From NCBI GenBank assembly GCA_000434035.1, contig FR893519.1, forward strand, positions 46,957-65,776: a DNA stretch of 18,820 nt, read 5' to 3'. The notes under the pieces are model-generated. The model worked only from the letters and a program-made list of their open reading frames with translations, was not told where the DNA came from and ran no database searches. The translations under genes were made by a program, and so were the position numbers. Positions 1-8,711 of the stretch are shown one piece after another. How positions within the stretch are numbered: position 1 is the stretch's first letter; the number at the start of each line of letters is the position of its first letter. This DNA is from Clostridium sp. CAG:452 (GTDB taxonomy: Bacteria > Bacillota > Clostridia > TANB77 > CAG-508).

Positions 1-1609
1 TTACTGATGAAGTTTTTGATAATGTTAGTTTTTCTATTATAGATTTGTTTTCTACTGTTACAGGAATTTTATTTATTCCTGATTTGCTATCTTTAGTAAC
101 TGTTCCTATTGTTATTTTTTCATCTGGTCCGCTTATTTTTTCTACTTTCCATACTGCTTTATTCTGGTCATATGTGAATTTTAGCACGATTGGTTTTTCT
201 AGTTTTTTATAACCTGCTGGTGTAAATGTTTCTGTTATTGTTGCTGTAAATTCATCTGGACTAGTTGGTTGTACTTGTGAAAATACTATTTTTCCATCTT
301 TTCCAACTGCTTTTGTTTCTCCTTTTAGTCCATTGCTGTATTCTATGCTAAATTTAGCTCCTTCAACTGCATCTCCAGCAGTATCTACTTTGTCTAATTC
401 AACTTGCACAGGAGGGATAAGGTTGACTTTGTAATTTAAAGATTTTGTATCTTCATGTAATTTCCCATTTCCTGTCATTAAAGCCTGTGATGGGTTAGTG
501 CCTTTAAAATAGTACCATTTAGCTTCATAATTTTTTCTACCTATTGTAACCTTTAAATCATCAATTGATCTAATATTTGAATCTTTTTTTACTAAAACAT
601 AAAATTCTGGTAATATATCATATCCTATTCTTTTTTCTGTATCTGAATATGTTATTTTATACTCTCCATTTAACTGTTTACTTAAAACTAATATTTTACT
701 AGGATTTATAATGCTTTCATGAATTTCCTCATAATTATTTTGTCCATTCTTTTTTACTTGTATATTACTAATATAATCTCCTTTTGATGCTTCATATTTA
801 TATGGACCTATTACTATATACTCACTTGGTTTTGATTTATTTGGTAACTCTTTAATTTTATTTGCTAAATTTTGGTTTTCTTCCTCTATATTATAGTATG
901 TTTTAACAGTTGTTTGAATTTCCTTTATTTCTGTTCTCGCATTAATTTCTTCCATAGTTAAAGCATTTTCCTCTACATCAGCAATTACCGCTGATATTCC
1001 TACAAGCGCCCCTATAGAACCATAACCTTTCGGCTCAAAATAACTTAATATTTCAATATACTTTTCAGTTCCTTGCAATTTTGATGCTCCATGCAAATCC
1101 CATATAATTGCAGACCATGGATTTTTAGCTATAGCTCTATGATAATCTGGAAATTGATAAGATCCTTTATATGTATTGAAATCAAAATTATCTTCAATCA
1201 TTTTCTTAAATGTAGAATAATACTTACTTTTTGTTGCTAAAGCATATGCAATTTTTAGACATTCATCATTTGTTATCGCAGTGCATTTTCCAGTTTTCTT
1301 TACAATATTTGATTTTCTTCTAGTATCAACATCTACAGAACCAATGCATTCATAGGTTACTACTTGTTGTGGATTATTTCCCCATGGCTTAGTTTGCGAT
1401 TCCTCAACACAGTAAAGATCACTATTCTCTGCTAGATCTTTACATACAGCAGTATATTTAGAACCGTTAGTATATGTATTGTTCTTATTAATTGTTGTAT
1501 TAGTTGTTGAAGCTGCATAACTTTTGATTGAAGGCATTAAAATAAGTGCCATTAAAATTACTAATAATATAAGTCTTTTTTTTGTTATATGATTGTATTT
1601 TATAATCAT
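1..1609 (-). CDS. Secreted surface protein with SpaA/CnaB domain (3' end outside window)
   Basis: The frame is open for 536 codons from ATG at 1609 to the left edge, with no stop, so the C-terminus is missing. A strong SD (AGGAGG at 1618-1623) precedes the ATG. Residues 1-32 form a Lys/Arg-rich N-terminus plus hydrophobic core ending SYA-AS, a typical signal peptide. Residues 40-180 contain five cysteines (C56, C67, C88, C109, C117), with LYCVEE and WSAIIWDLHG motifs that recall thioester (TQXA-type) adhesin domains, although the usual Gln is not seen. Residues about 400-525 form a SpaA/CnaB prealbumin-like domain. It has Lys in LDKVD, Glu in ITETFTPAGY and Asn in VTVENKS, the triad expected for a self-made Lys-Asn isopeptide bond. 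A further domain starts at LTLSK near the edge. The gene lies 17 nt after the upstream surface-protein gene, so it is probably co-transcribed. The likely role is an adhesin or pilin-like protein; the exact function is unknown. Confidence 0.85.
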   Translation of the reverse strand, partial: MIIKYNHITKKRLILLVILMALILMPSIKSYAASTTNTTINKNNTYTNGSKYTAVCKDLAENSDLYCVEESQTKPWGNNPQQVVTYECIGSVDVDTRRKSNIVKKTGKCTAITNDECLKIAYALATKSKYYSTFKKMIEDNFDFNTYKGSYQFPDYHRAIAKNPWSAIIWDLHGASKLQGTEKYIEILSYFEPKGYGSIGALVGISAVIADVEENALTMEEINARTEIKEIQTTVKTYYNIEEENQNLANKIKELPNKSKPSEYIVIGPYKYEASKGDYISNIQVKKNGQNNYEEIHESIINPSKILVLSKQLNGEYKITYSDTEKRIGYDILPEFYVLVKKDSNIRSIDDLKVTIGRKNYEAKWYYFKGTNPSQALMTGNGKLHEDTKSLNYKVNLIPPVQVELDKVDTAGDAVEGAKFSIEYSNGLKGETKAVGKDGKIVFSQVQPTSPDEFTATITETFTPAGYKKLEKPIVLKFTYDQNKAVWKVEKISGPDEKITIGTVTKDSKSGINKIPVTVENKSIIEKLTLSKTSSV

Positions 1610-1626
1610 TTATTCTCCCTCCTTTC

Positions 1627-4600
1627 CTATATATTCTTTTCAAGTATTACTTTTTTATTTATTAGATATATTCCGCCACCTAATATAAGCATACTTGTTA
1701 TTATTATTCCGATATACATCATTGGACTACCTGTTGCTGTACTTATAATTAATTCTGCTGTGCTGTAATCATTTTCTTTTTGTTCTTTGTTTGCTGGTGT
1801 AGAGTTTGTATCTACTAGTCCAAAATCGTTTTTATCTTCATATATTTCTGCTGCATTTGTAAATGTACCTGTACTATTTGATGTCATTGCTTTAGTTAAA
1901 ACTAATTTAACTTGTTTTGATTCTCCTGGTTCTAACATTATGTCTTTTAATTCTTCTGTATACAAGTTTCCGTCTGTTCCCTGATACCAACTTGTATTCA
2001 TTTCTGAATTAAATTTTAGTCCTTTTGGTAAATAGTCTGCAATTACAGTTGCTGTTCCTGGAACTGCCCCATTATTTTTAACTTCTATTTGATATTCTAC
2101 AAGTACTGTTGAGCTTGCCATTTGTTTTGCTTTTATTTCTACTTTTGCTAATTGTTCATTATTATAATTGTATTCTGTTGTTCCACTGTTGTTTTGAACA
2201 GTTACTTTTGTAATATATTTGTTTAATTCTAAATCAAATTTTGAATTTAGCACTAAACCTATATTAATGTTTTCTATATTTCCATTTGTTACATTAAGTG
2301 TATCTGTTTTTACTGTTGTTCCTTCGCTTGTTGTAGGTGCAGTTGGTACAGAATCTTTATTTGTTACTGGTGTAAGCTTATATGTTTTTGTGTTGTATTC
2401 AAATTCTATTATGTATTTTCCAGCTTTTAATTCTTTGAATTCATATTTACCATCATTATCTGTTATTGCTGTTATCTCTTTTCCATCTTCACCTTTTAGG
2501 TATTCTGCAACATTATCTTTGTTAATTTGTTTTATTTTTACTAAGATACCTTTTAATAATTTTTCCTTTTCATCTTTTATTCCGTCTTCGTTCTCATCAA
2601 GCCATGCTGTACCAGAAATACTGTATGTTTTATCTGTTGGTGTATCTGGTTTGTCCGTGCCTGGTTCGTCTGTTCCCGGTTTATCCGGTTCATCTGCTTT
2701 AGTTCCTTTTAATATGTACTCTATAGTTTTTTCGCCGATATTTATATCTTTACTACTTTCCCATGCACTTCTAGGTGGAACACTTGCATTTAACGTAGAT
2801 ATACTCTTTATTGTACTATCCTCTTCTCCTTCCGCTAAAACAACTCCACTCCAAGATATAGTTAATTCTTGTTCTTCTCTTAAGTTAATTCTTACGGTAT
2901 ATTTATCACCTTTTGTTTTAAAATATTTTATACCATTATCTTCTTCTGATAATTCTTTTCCATCTAAAACGACCTTTACTTCATCACAGCTTAATCCTTC
3001 TATAATGTTATTATTAAATATTATTGTTTGCGCATATTTAGTAGAATTTTTTATCTTTGCAGTATATCCTAAAATGTCTCCAGCTTTAACATATTTATTT
3101 CTTGTAGCATCTGTTAAATTTTTTGATATTACGTCAAAATCTATTTTTGGTTTAACTACATTATTTGTTTTTTGAATAATGTAATTTTTTATTTGATCTG
3201 TATCTATTGTTGCTTTATATGATATCTCTTTTTCAAAAATGCCTTCTGATAATTTTTCTGTCTCTATTAAATATAGAATTATCTCTGCTCCTTGATTTGG
3301 CTGAATTGTACCTATTTTAAATTCTAATTCATTATTTTCTTTTTCTACTGGCAAAATTCCTTCCTTTATAATTTTTCTGTCATATACGTTTTCTGTATCT
3401 CCTTCAAATAGTATTGCACTTAATTCTTCATTTTCATTCAACTTTGTTCCTTCTGGCAATTTACTTGTAATAACTACATTTGTTAAAGTTTCGTCAGATA
3501 CATTTGTTATTGTTGTTTTATATCCTAGTTGTCCTCCTTCGTAAATAAATTCTGCTCCATCACTATATGCATCTTCAATTGTTGCTTTTATTAAAGCTTG
3601 TTTTACTACATTTTTTACTTCTACTGTTTTTGCTTGATCTTCTTTGCCATTTGGTATTGCTTTTATTGTTGTTGTAATATCTTTTTGTTTTGTTTCTTCT
3701 GGTAATGCTTTTACTTTTGCTGTTATTGTTTTTGTTACTGTTTTTCCAGCTTCTATATCAAAGTTTTCTGGTTTTGATACTAATTCTAATTCTTCTGGAA
3801 GACTTGCTTCTATACTTACATTTTTAGCTGTAACATTTGATTTGTTTGTTACATCTACTGTAAATGTAACTTCTTGTTCTTCATATACAGTATCACTTAT
3901 TGCTTTTGCAGATACTTCTATTTCTATTTTTTGTGGTGTTTCTAGTGTTATACTTGCTGCTTTTTGTATTTTGTCTTCTATTTCTATAGCATATGTGCTA
4001 TTCATAGATTTGTTTGCACCTAAATTTTCTGGTATTTCTATTTTATATGTAAATGTTGTTATTGATTTATCTGCTAATTTTGCAAATGTGATTTTGTAGT
4101 TTTTGTATGTGCTTGCTTTTTCTGCATTATATGCTTCCCAAGTTTGTCCATCTGCTGAATATTCTACTGCTGCATTCTCTACTGCTATTTGTTCTTTTAG
4201 TATAGGTGTTATTGTAGATCCTTCTCCTGCGAAGTTCCCTACTACAACTACATTTTCTATATCTTTTTCTGTGTTGTTTATTACTGTTCCTTTAACTTGT
4301 GCTATTGCTGATTTTTCCTCGCTTAATAAACCTGTTTTGCTGTTTTCTTTTATTGCTAATATTTCAGGTTCTTCTCCATTATAATTTGATATACTATTTG
4401 CAAGTATTATTCCTTTTTCTGCAGAGAATGTTACTTGTTTTGAATCTTCTATTTTTTCTTCTCCATTTACTACTGTTAATTTAATATCTCCTGTAGTTGT
4501 TGGTTGTAATTCTGGTGTTTTTAGGTTCGCAGAAAATGTTATTGTTGTATCTTGTCCGTTATAGTCTACGTATTCTCCTTGATTTCCTGTTAATTTTACT

Positions 4601-6523
4601 TCTATTATATTATTGTTTATTGTTATACCATTTAATTCTAATCCATTAGCATTTGATATTCCTTCTGTGTTTTCTACTATTGATGCTTCTTTTACTTGTT
4701 CTGGTAATTCTATTTGTACTGTTGGATTATTAAATAGTTTGTCTGTTTCTTTGCTTGTATGTAGTGTAACTGTAAAGTCAACTTTGTTTTCTTCTCCTAC
4801 TGGTAAAGTTTCTTTATCTTTTCCTAAATTTATTCCCAACTCTGCATTTGATTTTGGGCTTACTAGTGAAATTTGTTTTGATATTGTTTCTGTTGAATAT
4901 ATAAAGTCTTCTTCGCCTGCTTTTTGTATTCCGGCTATTGCATTAATTGTTAATGAATCTATTTTATCTATTTTTGACACATATTCTTCAACACTTGAAA
5001 TGTTTAAAGTTTTTCTACTTGCTATGCTTAATTTTCCAGCTTTTACTGGTTTGCTTATTTGCACTCCTATTTGGCTTGCATTTTCTGAATAACTAATTCC
5101 AAGTATTTTGTCGTTATTTTCTATAGTGCTCTCTTTTGTTATTTTTCCTAATTTTTCACCTGTAGCCATGTTTAGGATAACTATTTCTCCATTCTCCCCT
5201 AATATGTTTATAAAGTCTTCTTTATTTATATATGTAGCATTATAATGTGTAACTGGTTTTATGTCTTCTGAATCTGATATATTTAATTTGTCTATTTCAG
5301 AAACAGCTAATATATCTCCTCCTATTTGTGTGTTGCTTATATTTAATGTCCAAGCTTCTGCAAAGCTTTCTCCTTTTTGAATGTTTCTTTTACTTAAGCT
5401 TTTTGGTGCTTGTATATCTAATTCTAATAGCATATCTTTTTTAGCATTTGTTGCTTTGGAACTTGTTTTGTTAAGTCCGTTTTCATCTACATAAAGTTTA
5501 AGGTTGCTTTCTACTGTAGTTTCAATCATGTCTACATTTTTTACACTTTCTTCATTATATATATATGTAACTACAAATTCGTCTACTGCATTTTTAGCCC
5601 ATGCTACACAATTGTTTTCATCTTTGCTATTGTTTACTGTTATTGTTATTTTTCCACTCTCACTATCATATTGCCATGAACCTAATTTGTTTTCCTCAGC
5701 TGTTCCAAAGTTTATTGAACCGTCTTTTCCGTTTGTTGCCATTGTTGAGTATGCTGCTACTTCAACTTTTTCTGCTTTTAGTTCATTTTCAGCTACAAAT
5801 TTACCTTCTTCCTTTTTTCCTGATTCTAGTGGGTTTGCTGTTATTTGTGTTTTTTCTATTGGATATATGTTGTCTTTTATGCCTGATTTTATTTTTACTT
5901 GTACTACTCTTTTTTCTTCTCCATCTATTGTGTATGTTTTATTTGTTATTATTTCATTTTCTAGTACCTTTGTTGCTTTTTTTGTTTCATCATCCATATT
6001 ATAAAGCTCTTGTGCATTCCATTTTACTGAAACTGTTTTTTCTTTATTTACTTCTTCTGTTTTATTATCGTTCGAATATGTTCCTGTTAATTTTATTTTA
6101 CTTTCCATGTTTAATAAATCCAATTTAAATTGGTCATCATTTCTTGCTACTATTTTAAAATATAATTCTTTAGTTTCTCCTGCATTTATTTGATCTATTC
6201 CACTTTCATCTTTTAACTTAAAGTTGCAGTTGCTTAAGTCTAGATTTACATTTTTTAAATTACCTTCCTTTACCGCTATGCTTAAATGTAAATTTAATTC
6301 AGACGTTATGTCTGCTTCTTTTACTTCCTTTCTTTCGCTATCTAGTATTTGGGCATTAAATGTAATTTGATTTTGCTCATCTGCTGCATATGAAATTAAA
6401 CCACTTCCCAAATATGATCCGAAGTAGTGCAAAATTTGAAAAAGTTAAAGTTAAAACTAAAAATGTTGCTAAAACTTTTGTACTAATTTTTCCATCATTT
6501 GATTTTTTTAGATTTTTAAACAT
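1627..6523 (-). CDS. Large DUF11/SdrD-B surface protein, membrane-anchored, needs a +1 frameshift
   Basis: Translation should start at ATG 6523, which has a perfect SD (AGGAGG at 6532-6537, 8 nt spacing). That frame gives a signal peptide (MFKNLKKS... then VLATFLVLTLTFSNFALL) but hits a stop at 6377 after 48 residues. Skipping one base at 6421 (CTT-C-GGA) joins it to a 1,597-codon frame, for a total of about 1,631 residues. Starting in the long frame would require a TTG at 6432 with no SD and no signal peptide. Numbered in the long frame from 6432: DUF11/Ig-like repeat regions lie at about 835-1240, a TDEPGTDKPDTP linker near 1245-1265, an SdrD B-like domain at about 1270-1395 (WLDENEDGIKDEKE calcium-type loop, then DNDGKYEFKELKAG), and another DUF11-like domain at about 1400-1560. 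A membrane helix (MMYIGIIITSMLILGGG) follows near 1570-1590 with a short basic tail. There is no LPXTG sortase motif, so it is probably membrane-held. The likely role is adhesion or a cell-surface stalk. Confidence 0.85.
6417..6425 (-). other. +1 frameshift site ACTTCGGAT in the surface-protein gene
   Basis: On the coding strand the codons run CTA CTT then CGG in the start frame. The protein family frame resumes as CTA CTT (C) GGA TCA, so the base at 6421 is surplus. The site falls just after the signal-peptide hydrophobic core (…FALL|GSYLG…). The same nine bases occur at the frameshift in trmB (17063-17071). It could be programmed recoding at CUU-CGG, a real mutation or a sequencing error. 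Confidence 0.8.
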
Positions 6524-6762
6524 GTTTTTTTCCTCCTGATTTTATTTTAGTATTTTTTCTTTATCTTCTTATATTTATATAGCATTATTCTCACATTTTT
6601 TGCAATTAATGTCAATATACGTTTTTTCTATTTAATTGTTCAAATTCTACATCCTTTTTAAATTTGTTTACGGAAACTAATAGATTAAAAAGAATTTTTG
6701 AAAAATTACATTTTCATGACATTTTTGTAATTAAACGTAATTTCGCTATGATAATTTTATAC
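6524..6762 (-). other. Leader region of the surface-protein operon
   Basis: This is the stretch between the distal promoter and the SD of the surface-protein gene, about 240 nt. It contains the proximal promoter and is otherwise very AT-rich. I see no recognisable riboswitch core, tRNA or convincing small gene. A 78-codon plus-strand frame starting at TTG 6664 has no SD and low-complexity composition, so I treat it as chance. Confidence 0.4.
6587..6615 (-). promoter_or_regulatory. Proximal sigma-A promoter of the surface-protein operon
   Basis: On the minus strand a consensus -35 TTGACA (6615-6610) is followed after 17 nt by GAGAAT (6592-6587), with a TG one base upstream giving an extended -10. 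The expected start point near 6580 leaves a leader of about 57 nt before ATG 6523. Confidence 0.6.
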
Positions 6763-6768
6763 ATATAT

Positions 6769-6797
6769 ATTATATACGGTTATGTAAACTTTTTCAA
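6769..6797 (-). promoter_or_regulatory. Distal sigma-A promoter of the surface-protein operon
   Basis: On the minus strand TTGAAA (6797-6792), 17 nt, then TATAAT (6774-6769) makes a near-consensus promoter. It lies about 150 bp upstream of the proximal promoter, so the operon may have tandem start sites and a leader of about 240 nt. Confidence 0.6.
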
Positions 6798-6882
6798 GTG
6801 GTTTTTCTCACTTTTTTCAAGTTTTGTAGGTGTTTTTGGAAATATTAGTAAAAAGCATATTTCAATTAAAAAAAGAGAAAAG

Positions 6883-6920
6883 AAAAACAGGAATTATTAA
6901 TATCTTTAACTCCTGTTTTT
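6883..6920 (-). terminator. Rho-independent terminator of the SDR-patatin operon
   Basis: AAAAACAGGA (6883-6892) pairs with TCCTGTTTTT (6911-6920). In the minus-strand RNA the stem extends by four more pairs, including one G-U, around a loop of about 10 nt, and it ends in a U-run. It sits about 20 nt after the patatin stop codon. Confidence 0.75.
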
Positions 6921-6939
6921 TGTATTATTTAGTTAATAA

Positions 6940-7779
6940 TTAACCTGCAAGTTCTCTTTTTATTCTTAATATATTGTCTAATGTTTGTAAATATCCTTCT
7001 TTATAGCAAAACTCCAATTTTTTTATATTAAATGGTTTTACTTCTCTTAAATCTATTTCTAAAACAGATGTGCTTGCATTAACAGATTCTTTTATTAGGT
7101 TTTCTGTCATTAGGTCCAATGATTGCATTGTTATATTATATATTGTTTTTTGCTTTCTTGGGCTTTTTAGTTTAAAACGTAATGCAAGAACTTTGTCTAT
7201 TCCCAATTCTTTTGTTTCTTTTACTGGTAGGTTTGAAAATATTCCCCCATCTACAAATTGATATTTTTCGTGTTCAAACGGAGCATACATTCCCGGGAAA
7301 GTTGAGCTCGCCCTTACGGCTTTGCCAATTTCTATGTCGTATATATACTCTTCACCTTTTAAATTTTCGTTATTTGTGAATATTATTTCTCTGTTTGAGA
7401 TTAAGTCTGTTGCTGGAATAGTGATTGGCATTTTTAAGTCTTTTATGTTTTTTACATTTTTCTTTTTAGCTGCTTGCTCAACTACTTTTTCTATGTTTTC
7501 ACTAGTTGTTATTCCACCTAATTTTATATCTCTTGTGGCTTTAATAGATTCCCATATATATTTAGGGCTTAAAGATAAAACCTGACTAGAAAATTCTCTA
7601 AATAATTTTATTATCTCATCTGTTTTATATCCCATTGCATATAAGGCAGCCACTATACTTCCTGCTGATGTTCCACCTATTGCTTCTATTTCTATTCCGT
7701 TTTCTTCTAGTGCTTTTATTGCGCCTATATGTGCTGCACCTCTTATTCCGCCTCCCGCTAATGCTAGGCCTATTTTCAT
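6940..7779 (-). CDS. Patatin-like phospholipase (RssA-type)
   Basis: This 279-residue protein is a single patatin domain, a serine lipid acyl hydrolase with a Ser-Asp dyad. The glycine-rich oxyanion loop AGGGIRGAAHIG is at residues 8-19. The nucleophile elbow G-T-S-A-G is at 36-40 (Ser38), and the catalytic Asp is in DGG at 177-179. No signal peptide or membrane segment is seen, so it should act in the cytoplasm or at the inner membrane face. The start at 7779 has an SD (AGGAGGT, 7787-7793) that abuts the stop of the upstream SDR gene, with 14 nt between the two genes. They are therefore almost certainly one operon. The length fits the bacterial RssA/YlbK-like group. The natural substrate is not evident from sequence; pairing with an oxidoreductase suggests lipid or fatty-acid metabolism, which is inference. 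Confidence 0.9.
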   Translation of the reverse strand: MKIGLALAGGGIRGAAHIGAIKALEENGIEIEAIGGTSAGSIVAALYAMGYKTDEIIKLFREFSSQVLSLSPKYIWESIKATRDIKLGGITTSENIEKVVEQAAKKKNVKNIKDLKMPITIPATDLISNREIIFTNNENLKGEEYIYDIEIGKAVRASSTFPGMYAPFEHEKYQFVDGGIFSNLPVKETKELGIDKVLALRFKLKSPRKQKTIYNITMQSLDLMTENLIKESVNASTSVLEIDLREVKPFNIKKLEFCYKEGYLQTLDNILRIKRELAG

Positions 7780-7793
7780 ATACTGTACCTCCT

Positions 7794-8537
7794 TTATTTT
7801 CTTTTTGTTTCCATGTTGTACACTATTTTTCCTATTGTTTTGTCTGGTACTATTTTGCTTAAAAATCTTATCATTTTGTTGTTTGCTCCTGGTAATATCA
7901 TATATTTTCCTTCAAACATTTTGTCTATTGCATAGTTTGCAACTTCTGTACTTGTCATAACTTTTGTTTTAAATTCTACGTTTGCTTTTTCTAAAAATGG
8001 TGTTTTTATTGGCCCTGGACATAGTGCACTTATTTTTACATTCGAGTTTCTTTTTCTTAATTCCTCGTAAATGCTTTGTGTTAATTTTAACACATATGCT
8101 TTTGTAGCATGGTATGTTGCCATGTGTGGTCCTGGCATAAATCCTGCTATTGATGCTACATTTAATATATATCCACTATTTTTTTTGCACATGTCTTGTA
8201 AGAATAGTTTTGTTAGTGTATGAACTGCACACACATTTGTGTTTATCATGTTTAATTCTGTTATTAAATCTGTTTCTATAAATTCTCCACAAGTTCCAAA
8301 TCCTGCATTGTTTATTAATATATCTATATCTCCTACCTGTTTATATAATTCCACACAATTTTCCGCAAGGCTTAAATCCATGCATATTATTTGTGTTTTT
8401 GTTTTTAGTTCTTTTTGTACTTCTTCTAGCTTTTGTTGTTCTCTTGCTACTAAAACTAATTCTATTTCTTGCTCGCTTAATATTTTTGCCATTTCTTTTC
8501 CTAAACCTGATGAGGCTCCTGTAATTAATGCTTTCAT
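7794..8537 (-). CDS. Short-chain dehydrogenase/reductase (classical SDR)
   Basis: This 247-residue NAD(P)-dependent oxidoreductase has all classical SDR motifs. The Rossmann loop TGASSGLG is at 6-13, NNAG at 76-79, the structural Asn near 101, catalytic Ser129 (VASIAG), and Y142-x3-K146 (YHATK). The motif after the YxxxK helix, CPGPIKTPF, is also typical. An Arg (AREQQ) after the second beta strand hints at NADPH preference, as in DltE/YqjQ-like SDRs. The start at 8537 follows a moderate SD (GAAGGA). It is the first gene of a two-gene operon with the patatin and diverges from leuS. The substrate is unknown; a ketone or alcohol reductase linked to lipid metabolism is one possibility. Confidence 0.9.
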   Translation of the reverse strand: MKALITGASSGLGKEMAKILSEQEIELVLVAREQQKLEEVQKELKTKTQIICMDLSLAENCVELYKQVGDIDILINNAGFGTCGEFIETDLITELNMINTNVCAVHTLTKLFLQDMCKKNSGYILNVASIAGFMPGPHMATYHATKAYVLKLTQSIYEELRKRNSNVKISALCPGPIKTPFLEKANVEFKTKVMTSTEVANYAIDKMFEGKYMILPGANNKMIRFLSKIVPDKTIGKIVYNMETKRK

Positions 8538-8567
8538 GTTTTTCCTTCTTTCTAAATTGTTTGCTCT

Positions 8568-8576
8568 ATTATATCA
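8568..8576 (-). promoter_or_regulatory. Extended -10 promoter of the SDR-patatin operon
   Basis: On the minus strand TGATATAAT gives a perfect -10 TATAAT (8573-8568) with an upstream TG. No good -35 is present at 16-18 nt, as expected for an extended -10 promoter. The start point is predicted near 8561, about 24 nt before the SDR ATG. Confidence 0.55.
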
Positions 8577-8622
8577 GATATTTACAAATTTTAATAGTTT
8601 TTACTTTATTTATTTTGATTTT

Positions 8623-8633
8623 TGTTATATAAT
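8623..8633 (+). promoter_or_regulatory. Possible leuS promoter (-10 element)
   Basis: TATAAT at 8628-8633, in the context TGTTATATAAT, is the only good -10 in the short gap before leuS. The -35 region is poor. A start near 8640 would leave a leader of about 70 nt. Confidence 0.4.
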
Positions 8634-8711
8634 CTTTTCAATATTGTTTAGGGAACTTTCACTTTTAAGAGTTTTTTTAACATTTATTTTATAGAAATGA
8701 GGAGATATGCT

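Noticed and set aside
2219..3175. 318-codon plus-strand frame opposite the surface-protein gene
   Set aside because: It lies wholly antisense to a gene with clear domains. Its Phe/Ser/Leu-rich composition is the mirror of AT-rich codon use, and it has no SD or motif.
6419..6421. Reassignment of CGG to another amino acid
   Set aside because: Reading CGG as any amino acid leaves the frame wrong, and both genes would still stop at 48 and 63 codons. Only a one-base skip fits.
6664..6900. 78-codon plus-strand frame in the intergenic region
   Set aside because: TTG start, no SD, low-complexity AT-rich sequence, and it ends in the terminator stem of the patatin operon.
8634..8711. T-box leader for leuS
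   Set aside because: Only about 70 nt are available and no T-box sequence or terminator/antiterminator stems are visible.
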